Source of the DNA: Bacteroidales bacterium UBA4347
GTDB taxonomy: Bacteria; Bacteroidota; Bacteroidia; Bacteroidales; P3
Direction of reading: 5' to 3'
Length of the DNA: 18,616 nucleotides
NCBI GenBank assembly: GCA_002394185.1
Contig: DGTB01000209.1
Span: 1-18,616 of the forward strand
Below, one piece after another: positions 5,937 through 13,793 of the stretch (positions are counted from its first letter, which is position 1; every line of letters starts with the position of its first letter). The notes below the pieces were generated by a model, which had not been told where the DNA came from, searched no databases, and was given only the letters and a program-made list of their open reading frames with translations. A program made the translations under genes and the position numbers.

Positions 5937-8243
5937 ATGAAAGCACTGAGGACTTTTTCGATACTGATACTTACGCTGTTAGGCAGCGGTGCCGTGCATG
6001 CGCAAACGGTGGATTCGGTGGATGTGGTGGACTACGACATCGCGCTGGACCTTAGCGGCGGCAACACCCTGCGGGGTCACGCCGACGTGACGATGAAACT
6101 GCTGCGGCCCTGTCCGACGGTGGGCCTGGAGCTGCTGCACACGGTGGACTCCATCAAGATGGACGGCGTCGCCGTGCCGGCGGGCACCACCCTCGCGGCA
6201 CTGCCCACGGCAGGCCGGCAGACGGGAGAGGCGTTCCACGTGGAGGTGTGGTACCACGGCGGAAGCATGGTGGAGAGCTACGGCTTCGGCGGCATGCACC
6301 TCGACAACACGCTGAGCTACAACCTCGGCGTGGGCTTCAACACCGACCCCCACGTCTACGGCCGCTCGCTTTTCCCCTGCCGCGACAACCTCACCGACAA
6401 GGCCTCCTACACCCTGCGCATAGCCACCAAGACGGGCTGGACGGCGGAGTGCAGCGGCATGCGCCAGAGCGTGGAGACCGACACCGCGGGGTGCGAGCAC
6501 TCGGTGTGGCGCATTGCGCAGCCGGTGCCGACCTACCTGGTGGGGGTGAGCCAGAGCTCCTGGTCACGCGTCGAAGACACCATCCACTCGCTCTACGGCG
6601 ACTACCCGCTCACCGTCGGCTACCGCACAGGACGGGAAAGCAACGTGCGACAGGCTTTTGCCCAGCTGGACTCCGTGGTGCCCCGATATGAGCAATGCTT
6701 CGGTCCCTACCGCTGGAACCGCATAGGATACATAGCCACCCCCGAAGGGTCGATGGAGCACGTCAACAACATCGCCCTGGCGCAAAGCTTCATAGCCTCG
6801 ACAACGGAGCGCGCCCAGACCACCATCGCCCACGAGCTGGGCCATGCCTGGTTCGGCAACCTCATCACCTGCTCCGAAGGCGAGGACATGTGGATCAACG
6901 AGGGCGGCGCCTCGTTCTGCAGCGAGGTGGCCATGGAGGCCGCCCTGGGCCGCGAGACCAGCGACGACTACTACCAGCGGTGGCTGGAGTCGGTGCTGCG
7001 CACCACACACATCACCGACGGCACCTACCGCGCCCTGCACGGTGTGCCCCACCAGTACACCTACGGCTCCACCACCTACGACAAGGGATGGATGGTGTGG
7101 CACTCGCTGCGCGGATACCTCGGCGAGGAGCGTTTCTACAGCGCCCTCAACCGCCTGATGGCCAGCTGCGCCTTCGGCAACATCGACGCCTACGGTGTGC
7201 GCGACTCACTGAGCCTCTACACCGGCGTGGACCTGACAGCCTTCTTCGACTTCCACGTCTTCGGGCCGGGCTTTGTGGACTACCACGTGGAGATGGCCAC
7301 CCCCGAAGAGGGATGCCTGGAGAACGAGGTGGAGGTGCACATACGCCAGCAGGGCGTGGGCACCACGAACGTGATGCAGCAGAACCGCGTGCCGCTGACC
7401 TTCTACGCCCGGCCGGGCTTCGACTCCACGTCGTGCAAGCGCGTGGCCGTCTTCGACGGCGAGGAGACCCGCCAGGTCTTCTCCTTGCCCTTCGTGCCAG
7501 CCTTCTGCGTCCTCGACGCCGACTGCGAGTTCTCCGACGCCGCCACCATTGGCAGCGAGGACCTGATGGGCGACGGCGCCAGCTATAACCTGCCCACAGC
7601 GCATATGAGACTGAAAACCGCCAACGGCGGACACTTCGTGGTGGAGCACCACTATGCCAAGCCGCTGGGCGACATGCCCGGAGGGGTGAAGCGCACCACC
7701 GGACGCTACTGGATAGTGCGTGGCGACTGGCAGCCGGATTCCAACGACCAGGCCTGGTTCCGCTTTGCCCGCACCAACGGCAACGGCACCTACGACGGCC
7801 TGGACCGCGGATTCCTCCACCAGAGACCCTCGGCCGACTCGCTGGCACTGATGTACCGTCGCGACAGCCGCCAAGGGTGGCACGCCGTCTCCTTCACCCA
7901 CGACGGCGACCAGAACAACGGCTACATGACCCTGCGCGGCCTGCTGCCGGGCGAGTACACGCTGGCCATCGTGGACCGCGAGAACCTGGGCATCGCACGT
8001 CCCGAATACACGGAGGTGCAGCTCTTCCCCAACCCCCTGCAGCCGGGACAGCCGCTGACGGTGGAGGTGGCAAGCGAGGAGGCCTTCGAGGTGACCATTT
8101 TCGACCTCGGCGGACGCCAAGTGTGGCACCAAACGGGCTGCCGCAGCGGCCAGAAACTCAGTCCAGCACTGGCAAAAGGAACTTATTTTGTTCGAATTGA
8201 AAATAATTTCATATCTTTGCAGTCGAAATTGATACAGTTATGA
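5937..8243 (+). CDS. Secreted M1-family metallopeptidase with T9SS sorting domain
   Basis: This 768-aa protein is a zinc aminopeptidase-like enzyme. A signal peptide ends in AVHAQ. The zinc site is HELGH at 299-303 with the third ligand E322 in WINEGG, giving the HEXXH-x18-E spacing of family M1. The substrate-amine motif is GSMEH at 271-275, in place of the usual GAMEN. Y381 in TTYDKGW matches the catalytic tyrosine position. The last 75 or so residues (LFPNP, TIFDLGGRQVW, GTYFVRI) form a type A T9SS C-terminal domain, so the enzyme should be exported and exposed on or released from the surface. The start at 5937 puts the signal peptide 21 bases after the -7 element. The stop overlaps the next start codon. 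Whether it acts as an aminopeptidase is unproved because the exopeptidase motif is altered. Confidence 0.93.
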   Translation: MKALRTFSILILTLLGSGAVHAQTVDSVDVVDYDIALDLSGGNTLRGHADVTMKLLRPCPTVGLELLHTVDSIKMDGVAVPAGTTLAALPTAGRQTGEAFHVEVWYHGGSMVESYGFGGMHLDNTLSYNLGVGFNTDPHVYGRSLFPCRDNLTDKASYTLRIATKTGWTAECSGMRQSVETDTAGCEHSVWRIAQPVPTYLVGVSQSSWSRVEDTIHSLYGDYPLTVGYRTGRESNVRQAFAQLDSVVPRYEQCFGPYRWNRIGYIATPEGSMEHVNNIALAQSFIASTTERAQTTIAHELGHAWFGNLITCSEGEDMWINEGGASFCSEVAMEAALGRETSDDYYQRWLESVLRTTHITDGTYRALHGVPHQYTYGSTTYDKGWMVWHSLRGYLGEERFYSALNRLMASCAFGNIDAYGVRDSLSLYTGVDLTAFFDFHVFGPGFVDYHVEMATPEEGCLENEVEVHIRQQGVGTTNVMQQNRVPLTFYARPGFDSTSCKRVAVFDGEETRQVFSLPFVPAFCVLDADCEFSDAATIGSEDLMGDGASYNLPTAHMRLKTANGGHFVVEHHYAKPLGDMPGGVKRTTGRYWIVRGDWQPDSNDQAWFRFARTNGNGTYDGLDRGFLHQRPSADSLALMYRRDSRQGWHAVSFTHDGDQNNGYMTLRGLLPGEYTLAIVDRENLGIARPEYTEVQLFPNPLQPGQPLTVEVASEEAFEVTIFDLGGRQVWHQTGCRSGQKLSPALAKGTYFVRIENNFISLQSKLIQL
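8187..8219 (+). promoter_or_regulatory. Promoter inside the end of the peptidase gene
   Basis: TTTG (8187-8190) and TATCTTTG (8212-8219) are separated by 21 bases, an exact match to the Bacteroidetes TTTG-N19-21-TANNTTTG promoter. It lies in the last 20 codons of the M1 peptidase gene and 20 bases before the next start codon, so the downstream barrel gene can be transcribed on its own. Confidence 0.75.
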
Positions 8244-8860
8244 TGAAGATAAAAGCAATCGTTTTGGCCGTACTGGTGGGCGTTTCGCTCACTTCGGCGG
8301 CACAGTATTCGCAGCTGGGAAAAAAGAATGAATTCATGCTCAAGGTGGAAGGCGGCTACGGCTTCTTCATGGGCAATGTGGGCACCGCCGACGAGGAGAC
8401 GGGGCGCTACAACCTGGACAAGTTCCACTCGCTGGCCAACGTCAACGTCATGGCGGGCGTCAACATCAGCCAGGACTGGTTCCTGGGCGGCGGCGCAGGA
8501 TTCTGCTACTACCTCAGCCCCAACCAGGAGACGGCCAAGTCGATGATGGGTGCCAACGTGTTCGTTGACTTCGACTTCCGCCCCATCTGGAAGGCCATCA
8601 TGGGGTTGGACTACCAGCCCACCTCCATCAAGTTCGCCCCCCTGCTGGGAGCCCGCCTGGGCGGCAGCATGCTCTTCGCCGACGACATGCTGTTCACCCC
8701 CATGGCCGAGTTCTACGGCGGCCTGAACTGGTACTACTGGTACCACCTCAACGGCATGCGCAATATGAGCCGCAACTGGCACAGCATCTACGCCACCATC
8801 GGCATCGCCTACATGCAGCAGACCGTCTTCCTGCCCATCCGCCTGGGCTGGCGATGGTAG
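8240..8860 (+). CDS. Small outer-membrane beta-barrel protein
   Basis: This 206-aa protein has a signal peptide (MMKIKAIVLAVLVGVSLTSA followed by AQ). The rest alternates hydrophobic and polar residues in strands rich in glycine and aromatics (GGYGFFMGNVG, GGGAGFCYYL, FYGGLNWYYWYHL) and ends in the aromatic residue W (RLGWRW), as expected for a barrel assembled by BAM. The size suggests an 8-stranded or similar small barrel. It overlaps the peptidase stop as ATGA; a second ATG follows at 8243. It has its own promoter. No substrate or partner can be named from the sequence. Confidence 0.75.
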   Translation: MMKIKAIVLAVLVGVSLTSAAQYSQLGKKNEFMLKVEGGYGFFMGNVGTADEETGRYNLDKFHSLANVNVMAGVNISQDWFLGGGAGFCYYLSPNQETAKSMMGANVFVDFDFRPIWKAIMGLDYQPTSIKFAPLLGARLGGSMLFADDMLFTPMAEFYGGLNWYYWYHLNGMRNMSRNWHSIYATIGIAYMQQTVFLPIRLGWRW

Positions 8861-8868
8861 CAAACTCC

Positions 8869-8926
8869 CCGCCTGACGGCGGAAATCTTGGAAATCGGAA
8901 TAGAATCCCAGGATTTCCAAGATTTC
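8869..8926. repeat. 15-bp inverted repeat plus short GC stem
   Basis: gaaatcttggaaatc (8882-8896) and gatttccaagatttc (8912-8926) are exact reverse complements around a 15-base loop. It is preceded by a short stem ccgcc-tgac-ggcgg (8869-8882) that shares a base with it. It fills most of the 100-base gap between the barrel gene and rbfA. It may form a transcript end or be a dispersed repeat; there is no T-tract. Confidence 0.8.
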
Positions 8927-8960
8927 ACGAAGTGGGAAACGAAAACCGAGAATTGAAAAA

Positions 8961-9305
8961 ATGCAGAGTACACGTCAAAATAAAATCTGCCGGCTGATAC
9001 AGCAGGATATGGGCGACATCTTCCTGCGCGAGATGAAGGCGGTCTTCGGGCCGTCGCTCATCACGGTGACGCAGGTGCGCATCACGCCGGACCTCTCCAT
9101 CGCCCGCATCTACGTGTCGCTGATGATCATCGGCGAGGGCACCAAGGAGGGCCTGCTGGCCCTGATACGCGAGAACACCTCCGACCTGCGCCGCCGTCTG
9201 GGCATGCGCGAAGGCAAGCAGCTGCGCATCATCCCCCAGCTGGAGTTCTACCTGGACGACTCGCTCGACTACATCGAGAACATCGAGCGGTTGCTGAAGC
9301 AATGA
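8961..9305 (+). CDS. rbfA: Ribosome-binding factor A
   Basis: This 114-aa protein is a full-length RbfA, a single type II KH-domain protein that binds the 30S subunit during late 16S rRNA maturation. Family hallmarks are the N-terminal R-Q-x-K-I-x-R-x-I helix with an E-M helix after it, the strand ITVTQVRITPDLSIARIYVS, the R-x-x-L-G segment (RRRLGMREGKQLRIIPQLEF) and the end segment DDSLDYIENIERLL. The length is typical. The start has an A-rich upstream context (gaattgaaaaa). Its last four bases overlap the start of the permease gene (ATGA), so the two are translationally coupled. Confidence 0.95.
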   Translation: MQSTRQNKICRLIQQDMGDIFLREMKAVFGPSLITVTQVRITPDLSIARIYVSLMIIGEGTKEGLLALIRENTSDLRRRLGMREGKQLRIIPQLEFYLDDSLDYIENIERLLKQ

Positions 9306-10621
9306 AGAGTGAAGTTCATCTCTCATCGTTCAATCTGGAGCGTCTCATCGCTGTACGCTACCTCTTCAGCCGCAAGCAGCGGTCGGTGGTCAACGTCATT
9401 TCGTGGATATCGCTCGTGGGGCTCATGGTGAGCACCATGGCGCTGATAGTGGTGCTGTCGGTATACAACGGCATCGGCGACGTCACCAAGAGTCTCTTCA
9501 ACACCTTCGACCCCGAGCTGGTCATCGAGCCTGCCGAGGGGCGCACTTTCCACACCAGCGACATCGACATGAGCGCCCTGACGAGGACCGAGGGCGTGGG
9601 GCGCGTGGCGCGCATAGTGACCGAGACGGCGTGGGTGACCTACGGGCAGAACCAGGCCATCGTCAAGCTGCGCGGCGTGGACACCAACTATGCCGCCCTG
9701 ACGGGCATCGACACCCTGCTGGCCCTGGGCGAATACCGCCTCACGGCCGAGGGGACGACGACGCTGGTGGTGGGCGGACAGATATTCCACGACCTGGCCA
9801 TGCGGCTGCCGTCGGCCATCCCCGCGGCGGTGCACATACCCAAGCGCGGCACCACCTCGCTGGGCCTCACCATGGACCAGGCCTTCAACATCGGCTACGC
9901 CTACCCCGTGGGCAACTTCTTCATCCAGCAGGACATCGACCGCCAGTATGTGCTGACCGACATCGCCTTCGTGCAACGCCTGATGAACTACGCCCCCGAC
10001 GAGTGCACCTCGCTGGCCCTGAAGCTTGCGCCCGGCGCGGATGTGGACGAGGTGCGTGACAGAGTGGCAGAGTTACTGAGTAGCAGAGTTACTGAGTCGC
10101 TGAGTGGCAAAGTGGCTACGCAGTCAAATAACTCAGCCACCCAGCCACTCAGCCACTCAGCCACTCAACCACTCCTGGTCAAGGACCGGCACGACCAGCA
10201 GCCGCTGTACTACAAGATCTACCGCACGGAGCGCCTGGGCATCTACCTGGTGCTGTCGCTCATCGTGCTCATCTCGACGCTGAGCCTCGTGGCGTCGCTG
10301 TCGCTGCTGATCATCAACAAGCGCGACGACATCTTCATCCTGCGCTCCATGGGCATGGAGCGTTGCACCATCCGGCGGGCCTTCCTGGCCGAGGGGCTGC
10401 TCATCTGCGCCATGGCCGTGGTGCTGGGTCTGGTGCTGGGCTTCGTCGTCTGCTGGCTGCAGCAGACCTTCGGCATCATCCGCATGGGCGACGGCAACTT
10501 CGTTGTCAGCGCCTTCCCCGTCAGCATGCGCGCCGTGGACTTCCTCGCCACCTTCCTCCTGGTGATGGCCATCAGCACCCTCTCCGTCGCCCTCACCGTC
10601 CGGAGAGCCCGGGTGGAGTAG
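9302..10621 (+). CDS. LolC/LolE-type FtsX-like ABC permease with in-frame repeat insertion
   Basis: This 439-aa inner-membrane protein belongs to the LolC/E branch of FtsX/MacB permeases, which extract lipoproteins for delivery to the outer membrane. It has one N-terminal membrane segment (about 28-58), a large periplasmic domain, and three C-terminal segments (about 312-338, 360-385, 412-435). RYLFSRKQRSVVNVIS and the end of the periplasmic domain (LLVKDRHDQQPLYYKI, then ERLGIYLVLSLIVLISTLS) are characteristic. No ATPase gene is adjacent, so LolD would be elsewhere. Residues about 254-291 (LLSSRVTESLSGKVATQ and onwards) are encoded by an 8-bp repeat array and look foreign; the family normally passes directly from the periplasmic domain to the V-K-D-R segment. 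The frame is kept, so the protein may still work. Confidence 0.9.
   Translation: MKSEVHLSSFNLERLIAVRYLFSRKQRSVVNVISWISLVGLMVSTMALIVVLSVYNGIGDVTKSLFNTFDPELVIEPAEGRTFHTSDIDMSALTRTEGVGRVARIVTETAWVTYGQNQAIVKLRGVDTNYAALTGIDTLLALGEYRLTAEGTTTLVVGGQIFHDLAMRLPSAIPAAVHIPKRGTTSLGLTMDQAFNIGYAYPVGNFFIQQDIDRQYVLTDIAFVQRLMNYAPDECTSLALKLAPGADVDEVRDRVAELLSSRVTESLSGKVATQSNNSATQPLSHSATQPLLVKDRHDQQPLYYKIYRTERLGIYLVLSLIVLISTLSLVASLSLLIINKRDDIFILRSMGMERCTIRRAFLAEGLLICAMAVVLGLVLGFVVCWLQQTFGIIRMGDGNFVVSAFPVSMRAVDFLATFLLVMAISTLSVALTVRRARVE
10062..10174. repeat. Inverted array of 8-bp units inside the permease gene
   Basis: Seven 8-bp units of the type gagtggca/gagttact run from 10062 to 10117. After a 9-base centre come six units in reverse orientation (10127-10174), mostly agccactc, the complement of gagtggct. 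The array is 113 bases long, can fold into a long hairpin, and is read through in frame. Confidence 0.85.
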
Positions 10622-10777
10622 TGCCACGGTGATAACAGGCAGCTTGAGATGTTAAAAATACTCAACAAATGTTAAAAGTGTGAGCCAAAAACGGCACTTT
10701 TGGGTCTTTATATATAGAAGCCCCCAATGGGCTCCGGTTAAGAAAACGGATTAATAAACGCACAAAACAACACAACT
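10622..10777 (+). promoter_or_regulatory. Intergenic region with small hairpins
   Basis: No gene is visible. It contains two similar segments starting atgttaaaa (10650 and 10670), an inverted repeat aaaagtg (10674-10680) / cactttt (10695-10701), a TATATATA stretch (10709-10716) and a short hairpin agccc (10719-10723) / gggct (10729-10733). No clear TANNTTTG element was found, so how the following gene is transcribed is unclear. The hairpin in front of the start could act in the leader RNA. Confidence 0.4.
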
Positions 10778-12811
10778 ATGGCAAGAAAGACCCTCACCTT
10801 TGCGCTTCTCGCGCTGATGGCACTCACCGCCCACGCCCAGCGGTTTGACTGGGTGAAATCCTACTCCGGCACCGACCGCGCGGGGCAGGTCGACAACTGG
10901 ATAGTCGGTTCGGTGACCGACAACGACGGCAACCTCTACGTCCTCGGCCAGTGCGCACACGACGCACAGTTGAATGGAATCTCCCTCGTTCCCATCAATC
11001 ACCCGAACCGAAACTGCATACTGATTGCAAAATTCACACCGAATGGCGATGTGGCATGGCACAAGGAAATTGCAAGTCCGGGAATCAATCAGGCATGTGG
11101 TATCACAATGGCGGGCGACACGTCTTTGATTTGCATGGTCAATATCACGCTAAAAGGAATGTTGTACTACCTTGACACCTTGTATAGCAATGCGCAAACG
11201 GAGATTATGCCCTCCGACTTGCTGGACACTCGCAGTGTCACCGCATTCATCACATTGGGATTAAACGGAGAATTGCAAGAAGACCATTTCCTGCAAGTAG
11301 CCTATATTGACTCCTCTGACAGCCTAATTACAACTGACATGCAGACAGGCAATCATGCAGATGCAAAAACCGTTTCACCCGACATCTTCAGTAGTTGTGA
11401 TTTTTGCGTGGATAACCAAGGAAATATCATTGTGGCAAGAAGGGCATCGGATGAAGTTAGCATTGGTGGTGTGCAAAACTATTCCATAGAAAATGGTTTG
11501 TTGTCGGGATACCAGATTTGGGTTGATGGACATAGCCGATTTAACATATACCCGACAAACACGCCCACAACGGGAAACATTGCTTTGGTAAAGTTCTCCC
11601 CACACTTCTTAGACATGTCCCAAGTCAATTATCTCTTCGAAAACGAATCAGGCAGTTCCTATATCGAAATACGGTCGATGGCATGCGACAACAACAATAA
11701 CATATATTTCGTAGGCACCACATCCCCGTCTCTGACCGACAGCGCAACACGAAATGTGCAGGGGCTACCGATAACGTTTACAACCTACAATATAGGGACT
11801 GTAAGTTTTCTTGCCAAATGTAACCAATCGCTCCAACCTGAATATTTCAAATACCTCAAAAAAGATGACGAGCCTCAGCATTTTACGTTCCTTGAGTTTT
11901 CATCCTTTGCTTTCGGGGACACCTGCGAGTCAGTCTTTGTTTCGGGTTCGACTGACGGAATGGTGTTAAGCAATATCGTTACATCAGACGGAGACTCCCT
12001 TGACGTATGCAAAAAAGTTTTTTTTATGCAATTGAACACTGGGACAGGGCAAATGCTCACGTATGGCAAACCGCCAACAACAGAAGAAGGATTCTCTCAA
12101 ATCCTCTGTGGGCACAACTCCCAAATGAGACACTCTATTGTCGCCAAAAACAACCGTGTCATTATTCCTGTCCAGTTTAACAAATCCATTGCATGGAACG
12201 ACACGGCAATACTGCTCGAAGAAAACCAAAAGGGCTTTGGCCTATATATGTGGGATTACGAAGGCCACCCCATCAATTTCATTCATGTCGAAACCTCACC
12301 TACCACACAGCATCTATTCGGTTCATTTGTCAACCTGCATGATAGCATTCTGTATTTCTCCGGCCATTTCGAATACCCTGTAAATGCCTCTTTTGGCATT
12401 GATGATGTAACATGTTCCGGCAACAGCATCGCCTTTATCGCCCGCTACGTCGATACCGCCTTCCTTACCCCCTACACACCCATCGACACCACCCACACCG
12501 ACCCCATCGACACTGGCAGCGTGCGCATCACCGTGGTGGGCGACGAGGGGGCTTTCGTGGCCTACCCCAACCCTTTCCGGCAGAAGGTGACCATCGAGGT
12601 GCAGGGTGGAGAGCCTCTGGCCGAGACCGCCTGGCTCACCGACCTCACCGGCCGCCGCGAGGAGTTACGTCTCACCCCCATAGGCTCTGGCCAATACTCG
12701 TTGGATTTAACCTCCCGCCCCCAAGCCACATACCTCCTCACCCTCACCACCGCCGACGGCAAGCAGCACACCGTCCGCCTGCTGAAGCAGTCGGATATCT
12801 TCGGAGAGTGA
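10778..12811 (+). CDS. Secreted propeller-like protein with T9SS sorting domain
   Basis: This 677-aa protein has a signal peptide (MARKTLTFALLALMALTAHAQ). The body carries several D-N-x-G-N-L/I-Y-V-x-G strand motifs (about residues 48, 211, 303) and ILIAKFTPNGDVAWHK, the pattern of SBBP-like beta-propeller repeats that report data-like blades. The end (AYPNPFRQKVTIEV, LTDLTGRR, ATYLLTLTTADGKQHTVRLLKQ) is a type A T9SS domain, after a Thr/Asp/Pro-rich linker (TPIDTTHTDPIDTG). It should therefore be surface-exposed or released. The central part of the gene is much more AT-rich than both ends, suggesting that the variable body was exchanged while signal peptide and sorting domain stayed. Function is unknown. 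Confidence 0.85.
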   Translation: MARKTLTFALLALMALTAHAQRFDWVKSYSGTDRAGQVDNWIVGSVTDNDGNLYVLGQCAHDAQLNGISLVPINHPNRNCILIAKFTPNGDVAWHKEIASPGINQACGITMAGDTSLICMVNITLKGMLYYLDTLYSNAQTEIMPSDLLDTRSVTAFITLGLNGELQEDHFLQVAYIDSSDSLITTDMQTGNHADAKTVSPDIFSSCDFCVDNQGNIIVARRASDEVSIGGVQNYSIENGLLSGYQIWVDGHSRFNIYPTNTPTTGNIALVKFSPHFLDMSQVNYLFENESGSSYIEIRSMACDNNNNIYFVGTTSPSLTDSATRNVQGLPITFTTYNIGTVSFLAKCNQSLQPEYFKYLKKDDEPQHFTFLEFSSFAFGDTCESVFVSGSTDGMVLSNIVTSDGDSLDVCKKVFFMQLNTGTGQMLTYGKPPTTEEGFSQILCGHNSQMRHSIVAKNNRVIIPVQFNKSIAWNDTAILLEENQKGFGLYMWDYEGHPINFIHVETSPTTQHLFGSFVNLHDSILYFSGHFEYPVNASFGIDDVTCSGNSIAFIARYVDTAFLTPYTPIDTTHTDPIDTGSVRITVVGDEGAFVAYPNPFRQKVTIEVQGGEPLAETAWLTDLTGRREELRLTPIGSGQYSLDLTSRPQATYLLTLTTADGKQHTVRLLKQSDIFGE

Positions 12812-12817
12812 TTTTTG

Positions 12818-12861
12818 GACCGAAGGGTGACCGAAACCAGACCGAAACCGAACCGAAACCC
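12818..12861 (+). repeat. Four 11-bp direct repeats (gaccgaaacc-type)
   Basis: gaccgaagggt, gaccgaaacca, gaccgaaaccg and aaccgaaaccc follow one another without gaps from 12818 to 12861, starting seven bases after the stop of the T9SS protein. The unit length matches the arrays at 1-102 and 12868-12911. Confidence 0.8.
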
Positions 12862-12867
12862 AGTGGG

Positions 12868-12911
12868 CGTTGTCTGCTGGTTGACATGAGGTTGACTACT
12901 ACCTGAATAGT
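12868..12911 (+). repeat. Second 11-bp periodic array
   Basis: cgttgtctgct, ggttgacatga and ggttgactact (12868-12900) share gttg at the same phase with an 11-base step. acctgaatagt (12901-12911) continues the step with a sequence partly complementary to the previous unit. It sits six bases after another 11-bp array of unrelated sequence. Confidence 0.5.
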
Positions 12912-12952
12912 AACCAACAAACAACTTCTTCGACACCTATGCGGCATACGGG

Positions 12953-12973
12953 CAAAGCACATGTTGTGCTTTG
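12953..12973 (+). terminator. Hairpin followed by T-rich repeat
   Basis: caaagcaca (12953-12961) and tgtgctttg (12965-12973) are exact complements around a 3-base loop. A T-rich 9-bp repeat follows (12975-13001). It could end transcription from the T9SS protein gene, but the T stretch is interrupted by G and C. Confidence 0.4.
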
Positions 12974-13004
12974 TCTGTTGTTTTTGTTGTCTTTGTTGTC
13001 GTTA
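12974..13004 (+). repeat. 9-bp tandem repeat (ctgttgttt-type), copy 1
   Basis: Three 9-bp units (12975-13001) form a 31-base segment that matches 14399-14429 at 29 of 31 positions. In reverse complement, 12976-13000 matches 14352-14376 at 24 of 25 positions. It lies upstream of the sirtuin gene. Confidence 0.85.
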
Positions 13005-13076
13005 AGAAAAGGTTGCCGTCACCCATTTTTTTTGTGCGACACAATATTATAAAAAGTGTTGCGTTATCATGGTATG

Positions 13077-13760
13077 ATGAAGAAAATTGTGGTATTGACC
13101 GGCGCGGGCATCAGCGCCGAAAGCGGCATCTCGACTTTCCGCGACTCCGACGGGTTGTGGGAGCACTACCGCGTGGAGGATGTGGCCACGCACGAGGCCT
13201 ACGAGCGCAATCCGGAGTTGGTGCTGGACTTCTATAACCAGCGTCGGCGCCAGCTCTTTGCCGCGCAGCCCAACGAGGCGCACCGCCAGCTGGTGAGGCT
13301 GGAGGAGAGGTACGACGTACACATTGTGACCCAGAACATCGACGACCTGCACGAGCGTGCGGGTTCGAGCCATGTGCTGCACCTGCACGGCGAGCTGACC
13401 AAGGGGCGCAGCGACCGCAACCCCGACCTCATCGTGGAGGTGGGCGACAAGGACATACGCTTGGGCGACAAGGCGCCCGACGGCACGCAGCTGAGGCCCC
13501 ACATTGTGTGGTTCGGCGAGGCGGTGCCCAATATCGAGCCTGCCTCCAAGCTGTGCGAGGAGGCGGATATTTTCATCGTCGTAGGCACGTCGATGGCCGT
13601 CTATCCCGCGGCGGGGCTCATCCACTATGTGCGGCGCGGCGTGCCGTGCTATGTGGTGGACCCGAAGGAGGTGCCGGTGAGTCACCCGGTGACTTTCATC
13701 AAGGAGGTGGCCACGAAGGGGGTGACGGAGCTGGTTTCAAAACTGATGGAAGAAGAATAG
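13077..13760 (+). CDS. Zinc-less NAD-dependent protein deacylase (sirtuin)
   Basis: This 227-aa protein removes acyl groups from lysines using NAD. It has the Sir2 motifs GAGISAESGISTFRD (NAD binding), TQNIDDLHERAG, the catalytic histidine H104 in HLHG, PHIVWFGE and VGTSMAVYPAA. The zinc region after HLHG contains no cysteines, so the usual Cys4 site is absent; I believe this occurs in a known Bacteroidetes subgroup. Y53-N-Q-R56 matches the Y-x2-R motif of SIRT5/CobB that binds acidic acyl groups, pointing to desuccinylase or demalonylase activity. ATG codons at 13074 and 13077 are both possible; 13077 gives the standard MKKIVVLTGAG start. It heads a same-strand run of five genes ending in fabD. 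Confidence 0.93.
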   Translation: MKKIVVLTGAGISAESGISTFRDSDGLWEHYRVEDVATHEAYERNPELVLDFYNQRRRQLFAAQPNEAHRQLVRLEERYDVHIVTQNIDDLHERAGSSHVLHLHGELTKGRSDRNPDLIVEVGDKDIRLGDKAPDGTQLRPHIVWFGEAVPNIEPASKLCEEADIFIVVGTSMAVYPAAGLIHYVRRGVPCYVVDPKEVPVSHPVTFIKEVATKGVTELVSKLMEEE

Positions 13761-13793
13761 TCAGAGTTGTCGTTAAAATAAAAAAAAAGGAAT

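Noticed and set aside
13031..13061. Promoter directly before the sirtuin gene
   Set aside because: TTTG at 13031-13034 is followed at 19 bases by aagtgttg, which misses two conserved positions of TANNTTTG; too weak to list as a feature.
12971..13237. Small plus-strand ORF beginning MSVVFVVFVVV
   Set aside because: It is the 9-bp repeat read in another frame followed by the out-of-frame start of the sirtuin gene.
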